Below are positions 62,762-64,000 of a DNA stretch of 64,000 nt, one piece after another. Position 1 is the first letter of the stretch; the number at the start of each line of letters is the position of its first letter. The stretch is from Streptomyces sp. cf386 (GTDB taxonomy: Bacteria; Actinomycetota; Actinomycetes; Streptomycetales; Streptomycetaceae), in assembly GCF_900103585.1 (NCBI RefSeq), contig NZ_FNHV01000011.1, positions 190,280 through 254,279 on the forward strand, written 5' to 3'. The notes below the pieces were generated by a model. It made no database searches and was not told the DNA's origin. It saw only the letters and a program-made list of their open reading frames with translations. A program made the translations under genes and the position numbers.

Positions 62762-63655
62762 ATGGCCGAGGTGGCGACTTTCGCGATGTCCGACCAGCTG
62801 CTGGTGGTGATCGATCCGGTCGCTCGGATGATGGACGGGGAGTCCGTCAGGATCGCGAAAGACGTGCTCAGCGCGGGTGCGGCCACGAAAGTGTGCCTGC
62901 CGGACGATCCCGACGAGTTCGCCCGGGCCCTGGCGCGCCGGGGATCGCGGCGGCCCGTGGTCGTCGGCGACGACCACGCGCTGACCCGCGCGGTGACCCT
63001 GCTGCACCGGCAGCGGGAGCTGGCCGAATGCGTGCTGTCGGTGGTGCCGGTCGGGGGTGCGCTCTCGCTGGCCAAATCCCTCGGGGTACCGACGGGCGCG
63101 GTGGCAGCGGCCCGGGCCGTGCTGGAGGGCGCGGAGCGACGGCTCGATCTGCTCGTGGACGACAGCGACGGTGTGGTGTTGGGCACACTGCGGATCCCGC
63201 CGGTCCGGGAGCCCGTAGCGCCGGACGGCCCCGAGGGGGAGGGGCCGGCTTCAGGGCCGGGTGCCGGGTCCGGCGCGGGGCGGCCGTGGTTGCGAACATG
63301 CCAGTCGCTCGTACGCACGCTGGTGCCGACGCGCCCCGCCTCCGGCACCGGGTCCGGGCCCGGGTCCGGACCGTCGCGGCTGCGGATCGAGGTGGACGGC
63401 ACGACCCTGGTCGATCTCGACCAGCCGGTCGAGGCGGTGTCGGTGACACCGGGGATCGCCGGCGTGGCCAAGGTGGAAGTACGTCCGCTGTCGGTGGGCG
63501 CGGAGACCTCACCGCTGCGGGCCGAGGGGCGGACCGTGACGGTGTCGGGCGCGCACTTCCGGTACGGGGCGGACACGGCGGTGTCGGGGCCGGTGCGGAG
63601 GAGGACGTGGACCGTGGGGGAAGGCGGGTTGCGGCTGGTGTTGCCGGGGCGGTGA
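62762..63655 (+). CDS. diacylglycerol-kinase-like protein with degraded catalytic motifs
   Basis: A 297-residue protein. The N-terminal half follows the DAGK catalytic fold: SDQLLVVIDPVARMMDGESV, then PVVVGDDHALTRAVTLLHRQ and VLSVVPVGGALSLAKSLGVP. The usual GGDGT and PxGTGND motifs are replaced by VGDDH and PVGGALS, so kinase activity is doubtful. A Gly/Pro-rich linker leads to a beta domain (RLRIEVDGTTLVDLDQPVEA). The start may be ATG 62762 or the later ATG before SDQLL. No partner gene is evident. Confidence 0.65.
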   Translation: MAEVATFAMSDQLLVVIDPVARMMDGESVRIAKDVLSAGAATKVCLPDDPDEFARALARRGSRRPVVVGDDHALTRAVTLLHRQRELAECVLSVVPVGGALSLAKSLGVPTGAVAAARAVLEGAERRLDLLVDDSDGVVLGTLRIPPVREPVAPDGPEGEGPASGPGAGSGAGRPWLRTCQSLVRTLVPTRPASGTGSGPGSGPSRLRIEVDGTTLVDLDQPVEAVSVTPGIAGVAKVEVRPLSVGAETSPLRAEGRTVTVSGAHFRYGADTAVSGPVRRRTWTVGEGGLRLVLPGR

Positions 63656-63711
63656 GAGCCGGTGGACGGGCCCAGGGGCGGCGCTGGCGCCGACGCCGGT
63701 TCTGGCGCTGG

Positions 63712-64000
63712 TCAGCCCTGCCCGAAGGTCTCCTCCCGGTGCTCCCGCCAGCGCTCCATCATCGCCGCGATCTCGCCCTCGATGAACTCGAAGAAGGCGA
63801 GCGTCTCGGCCAGGCGGCGGCCTGCCGGGGTGTCGGCGCCGAGGCTGGTGACCCCCTCGCGCAGGGCGCTCTCCCACCGCTTGAGGACGGCTTCGCGGTT
63901 GGTCAGGGCCTCGTACCACTGGTCGCCGTGCACCCGGTAGCGCTCGCGCCGTGAGCCGGGCTCCCGTTCGCGGGACACCATGTGCGTCTGGGCGAGGTAG
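63712..64000 (-). CDS. GbsR/MarR-type regulator, C-terminal part
   Basis: The gene enters from the right edge; about 96 residues are visible, beginning YLAQTHMVSREREPGSRRER. The wing-like RRERYRVHGDQWYEALTNRE and the helical end TLAFFEFIEGEIAAMMERWR match the C-terminal half of GbsR/MarR-type regulators as I know them. The DNA-binding helix is outside the window, so the assignment rests on the dimerisation part. It converges on the DAGK-like gene. Confidence 0.6.
   Translation of the reverse strand, partial: YLAQTHMVSREREPGSRRERYRVHGDQWYEALTNREAVLKRWESALREGVTSLGADTPAGRRLAETLAFFEFIEGEIAAMMERWREHREETFGQG

Overview
The window reads as core chromosome of a Streptomyces species. GC content is very high, codon third positions are almost all G or C, GTG and TTG starts are frequent, and the gene order (nth, crp, Get3-like ATPase pair, wblA, class A PBP, yqeY ... 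asd, ask ... recR, ybaB ... purA) is the one I remember from the centre of Streptomyces chromosomes near S. coelicolor SCO3568-SCO3630. That placement is recall, not a search.

Layout. 1-6.4 kb: start of a CvpA/MarP-type membrane protease, a CoA-pyrophosphatase Nudix enzyme, endonuclease III with a long Lys/Ala tail, Crp, a second Nudix enzyme, a metallo-beta-lactamase-fold hydrolase and a nucleotidyltransferase-like protein. 6.4-15.5 kb: RidA, DUF4177, two Get3/ArsA-like ATPases, wblA, a bifunctional penicillin-binding protein, yqeY, a metallophosphoesterase, a 14-bp tandem repeat and a Pr6Pr membrane protein. 15.5-20.3 kb: tRNA-Pro(CGG), a possible gene remnant, and a large nSTAND-type NTPase with two predicted seven-bladed WD40 propellers and a TTA codon. 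20.4-30.1 kb: a glycosyltransferase, a ferredoxin-amidohydrolase pair, a DUF318 permease with TIGR03943 partner, an RCK-type protein, an S9 peptidase, an NTF2-fold protein and SURF1. 30.3-34.9 kb: an ECF sigma factor with a membrane partner, then asd and ask. 35.2-37.2 kb: a two-gene operon of a cyclodipeptide synthase and a CYP121-like P450, closely matching my memory of the M. tuberculosis mycocyclosin pair Rv2275-Rv2276. 37.2-44.4 kb: a two-component system, a secreted NTF2-fold protein, small membrane proteins, an SsgA-like/XRE pair, DUF5063, recR, ybaB and a SLATT protein. 44.5-64 kb: an M28 peptidase, a Ser/Thr kinase with a substrate-binding-protein-like membrane partner, a marR/DJ-1 operon with tandem operators, a class III aminotransferase, an alpha/beta hydrolase, a GntR regulator coupled to a glycosyltransferase fusion, a LysM-TAP hydrolase coupled to a Tat-exported serine hydrolase, purA, a DAGK-like protein with degraded motifs and the end of a MarR/GbsR-type regulator.

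How it fits together. The most distinctive content is the cyclodipeptide operon, preceded by two repeats resembling Streptomyces Crp sites, with crp itself 32 kb away in the window. Many promoters place a TANNNT or CANNNT -10 box 6-7 nt before the start codon, which indicates leaderless mRNAs. Several gene pairs are coupled by 4-bp overlaps. Two genes carry the rare TTA codon and may depend on bldA. I found no insertion sequences, CRISPR arrays, rRNA genes or integrase genes.
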